Source: Terriglobia bacterium (GTDB taxonomy: Bacteria > Acidobacteriota > Terriglobia > Bryobacterales > Bryobacteraceae). Taken from it: a DNA stretch of 60,425 bases. Of the stretch, positions 58,523 through 60,425 are shown piece by piece (position 1 is the first letter of the stretch; every line of letters begins with the position of its first letter). The stretch covers positions 1 to 60,425 of the forward strand of contig JAIQFI010000039.1 of the NCBI GenBank assembly GCA_020073345.1. The letters run 5' to 3'. The notes beneath the pieces are model-generated. The model was given only the letters and a program-made list of their open reading frames with translations. It had not been told where the DNA came from and did not search any database. Made by a program: the position numbers and the translations under genes.

Positions 58523-59584
58523 CTATTTCTTCTCGAAGAATTTGCTGTAATCGCGGTTGTTCTCGCAGACGAACTCGTCGATCTTATTCAGATCGGGCCG
58601 CAGCGCGAAGGAGCGCGTCACGGTAAAGGGCCGCAAGAAGACATTGGGATCCTCGAGCGTCGCCTCGTACTGCAAAGTCTCGTAGTTGGGCCGGCTGAAG
58701 CGCTCCACCATGTGAAGCGCCTCGGTATGCTTGAAGCCGCTGATCTCGGTCTTGTCGTTGAAGCCGACGGTATCGACCACCAGAGCGTCGCCCTCCCACT
58801 TGCCGACGGAGTCGCCCATCCAGGTAGGATCGGGGTCGACCGGATGCACCGCGCCGTTGGTAGGGATGATTCGGAACACGCCCGGGTATTCGTGCAGGAT
58901 GATGACGTAGTCGCGATTCTGCACGATCTGCGTCTGGTACGGAACGCCGAAGCCTTGAGGTCCCACCAGCGGCATGCAGTCGGACGTGCCGCCGGCGTCG
59001 GTCGGTCCACGGACCACGCGATACTTCTCCGCGCCCGGCTTCAACTCCGGACCCGCGGGTGCCGCAGGGGCACCAGCGGCCGCGCCTCCGCGTCCTCCTC
59101 TTCCACCTCCTGCACCGCCGAAATTGTAGACGCCCGAAAGATCGGGTTTGCCGTCAGCCGTCCGAGGCACCAGTTTGCTGGCGGCAGAAGTAGTCACGGC
59201 GGCGGCGTTCACGGGAACAGTTCCAGCCACGGTGACGGTCACCTCTCGCGTCAGTGTCGTATTGTTCGGCCCGAGCACTGTCAACGTAAAGGTCGTGGTG
59301 GCCTTGGGATTCACCAGTCGGGTGCCACGCGACGTGACCCTTCCCGGCTCAGGGTTAATGGTGACACTACCCGGGTTTTCCGTCGCCCACACTAAAGTCG
59401 CCGACTGGCCTGGTTGGATGGATGCCGGCTGAGCGCGGAATTCGGTGATGCGGGCAGGCGGCGGCGTGCGCTGCTGGATGGCTCCCGAGGACGCCGGCTT
59501 GGGTGGCGCCGCTGCCGGAGGCGCTTGCGCGGCGGCCAAGGTGATCAACGTCGCGGCGATTGCCAGGGTCAGCGTGAGTCGCAT
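58523..59584 (-). CDS. Secreted Ig-like plus WEGDTLVVDT-family protein (paralogue 3)
   Basis: 353 residues: a signal peptide (MRLTLTLAIAATLITLAAAQ), an Ig-like domain (~45-125; ITEFRAQPASIQPGQSATLV, TTFTLTVLGPNNTTLTREVT), then a Gly/Ala-rich linker and the family domain (~150-353) with KPDLSGVYNFGG, SDCMPLVGPQGFGVPYQTQI, TWMGDSVGKWEGDALVVDTV and the end DEFVCENNRDYSKFFEKK. Compared with paralogues 1 and 2 it has the extra N-terminal Ig domain. It is exported, perhaps surface-attached. It lies 4 bp before the monooxygenase. Confidence 0.75.
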   Translation of the reverse strand: MRLTLTLAIAATLITLAAAQAPPAAAPPKPASSGAIQQRTPPPARITEFRAQPASIQPGQSATLVWATENPGSVTINPEPGRVTSRGTRLVNPKATTTFTLTVLGPNNTTLTREVTVTVAGTVPVNAAAVTTSAASKLVPRTADGKPDLSGVYNFGGAGGGRGGRGGAAAGAPAAPAGPELKPGAEKYRVVRGPTDAGGTSDCMPLVGPQGFGVPYQTQIVQNRDYVIILHEYPGVFRIIPTNGAVHPVDPDPTWMGDSVGKWEGDALVVDTVGFNDKTEISGFKHTEALHMVERFSRPNYETLQYEATLEDPNVFLRPFTVTRSFALRPDLNKIDEFVCENNRDYSKFFEKK

Positions 59585-59593
59585 TGGTATCTC

Positions 59594-60425
59594 CTACTGT
59601 TTTTCGAAGAACTTGCTGTAGTCCTTATTGTTTTCGCAGATGAACTCGTCGACTTTCGTCAGATCCGGACGCAGCGGGAAGCCGCGCACGATGGTCCACG
59701 GTTTTTCGAACACGTTGGGATCCTCGACAGTGGCCTCGTAATCCAGATTGTTGAAGTCGGCGCGATGGAAGCGCTCGACCACATGCAGTGCCTCGGTGTG
59801 CTTGAATCCGCCGGGAAGCTCGGTCTTGTCGTTGAACCCGATGGTGTCGACCACCAGCGTGTCGCCTTCCCAGCGGCCGACGGAATCGCCCATCCATGTC
59901 GGATCGGGATCGGCGGGATGCGGCGTGCCGTCGGTGGGGATCACGCGGAACAGGTGCGGATACTCGTATACGATCACCACGCGATCGCGGCCCTGCACGA
60001 TTTCCCACTGATACGGTACGAAATAAGCCCCAGGCACGCCCGTGGGGCTGCAACTGGAGTATAGTCCGGGGTCGTCGGGTCCGCGGACCACCTTGAATTT
60101 TTCGGCTCCCGGCTTGAGCTTAGCTGCGATAGGATCGTTCTGGCCGCGCACGGCAACGCCACCGAAGTTGAACGAGCTGGAATTGTAGACGCCGGAGAGA
60201 TCGGGCTTGCCGTCGGCCATGTGCGGCGTGGGTTTCGGCTCGGCGGCGGCGGTTGCCGGCGTTGCCGCCGAGGCGCGCTCAACGGTTCCCGCGACGGTGA
60301 TCTTTAGCGACCGCGTCTCGGCGCCATTCGGTCCGCGGACGGTGAGCGTGTAGGTGGTGGTCGCCGGCGGCTTCACCTGCTTACTGCCGCGTGCGGTCAC
60401 GCTGCCCAGCTCGGGGTCGATGGTG
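59594..60425 (-). CDS. Secreted Ig-like plus WEGDTLVVDT-family protein (paralogue 4), 5' truncated by window
   Basis: The frame is open to the end of the window, so the start and signal peptide lie outside; the GTG at 60400 is an internal Val. The visible part has the end of an Ig-like domain (TTTYTLTVRGPNGAETRSLK) and the family domain: KPDLSGVYNSSSFNFGG, VPYQWEIVQGRDRVVIVYEY, TWMGDSVGRWEGDTLVVDTI and DEFICENNKDYSKFFEKQ. It is very close to paralogue 3, so the pair arose by tandem duplication. It lies 9 bp upstream of it. Confidence 0.75.
   Translation of the reverse strand, partial: TIDPELGSVTARGSKQVKPPATTTYTLTVRGPNGAETRSLKITVAGTVERASAATPATAAAEPKPTPHMADGKPDLSGVYNSSSFNFGGVAVRGQNDPIAAKLKPGAEKFKVVRGPDDPGLYSSCSPTGVPGAYFVPYQWEIVQGRDRVVIVYEYPHLFRVIPTDGTPHPADPDPTWMGDSVGRWEGDTLVVDTIGFNDKTELPGGFKHTEALHVVERFHRADFNNLDYEATVEDPNVFEKPWTIVRGFPLRPDLTKVDEFICENNKDYSKFFEKQ

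Noticed and set aside
1-60425. tRNA, rRNA, insertion sequences, attachment sites
   Set aside because: I looked in the intergenic gaps for cloverleaf-like sequence, transposase motifs and terminal repeats and found none that I could support by eye; a tRNAscan-SE and ISfinder run would settle this.

Overview
The window looks like chromosomal DNA of an Acidobacteriota member, probably of the Bryobacterales/Solibacter type. This rests on content: two TonB-dependent receptors with an N-terminal carboxypeptidase-regulatory-like domain, Ser/Thr kinases with PEGA or TPR C-termini, DUF6152 and DUF6644 families, Ig-like secreted proteins, a Vgb-like propeller protein and high GC. No rRNA or tRNA gene was seen, so the taxonomy is inferred. 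Coding density is high. No CRISPR array, insertion sequence or prophage was recognised.

Layout. 1-4.2 kb: 3' end of rarA, a PilZ protein followed by a strong terminator, an alpha/beta hydrolase, a SPOR protein, small minus-strand genes, and cspA with a tiny basic downstream gene. 4.2-11 kb: a secreted PQQ-type propeller protein, a secreted hypothetical protein, a YfiT/DinB protein, an orphan LytTR regulator and a large TonB receptor. 11.2-19 kb: truB, then a minus-strand UDP-GlcNAc/envelope group (lipoprotein, GT-C-like membrane protein, BadF-type kinase, tiny zinc-ribbon protein, yvcK, glmU). 19-22.4 kb: a plus-strand envelope operon (PpiC isomerase, HExxH protein, TlpA-like lipoprotein, stand-alone DsbD-alpha domain, GT9). 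22-26.3 kb: minus-strand genes (hypothetical, DUF5996, UBP zinc finger, secreted hydrolase, histidine phosphatase, apaG). 26.4-31 kb: second TonB receptor and a seven-bladed Vgb-like propeller. 31.2-35.4 kb: a truncated methyltransferase, a structured leader, fur, an FHA-GAF-PP2C phosphatase and a glycosyltransferase. 35.5-39.6 kb: dnaG, rpoD, and a hicBA module lying between rpoD and a degenerate copy of the rpoD 3' end. 39.6-48 kb: a PEGA kinase, DinB, a Gly/Tyr-rich secreted protein, ftsY-ribD-ribE, a second kinase split by an in-frame TGA, and a methyltransferase. 48-52.4 kb: an aldehyde dehydrogenase/hydroxyacid-oxoacid transhydrogenase pair, a PepSY membrane protein and a divergent flavin reductase.

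The most interesting block is 52.4-60.4 kb on the minus strand. It is a tightly packed run of eleven genes: four paralogous secreted proteins with a WEGDTLVVDT-type motif, an FAD monooxygenase, two 4-TM DUF6644 proteins, three DUF6152 proteins and a MetE-like protein. All three DUF6152 precursors have a predicted Ala-X-Ala cleavage site directly before His-His-Ser, and all share a downstream Asn-Pro-His. This suggests, as inference, a secreted copper 'histidine-brace' type protein working with CopD-like membrane partners.

Other leads are the rpoD 3'-end duplication around hicBA, the nonsense-split kinase, the switch-like leader before fur, and small genes of 42 and 54 codons. Starts were chosen by Shine-Dalgarno spacing, ATGA coupling and signal peptides, and are noted where they differ from the longest reading frame.
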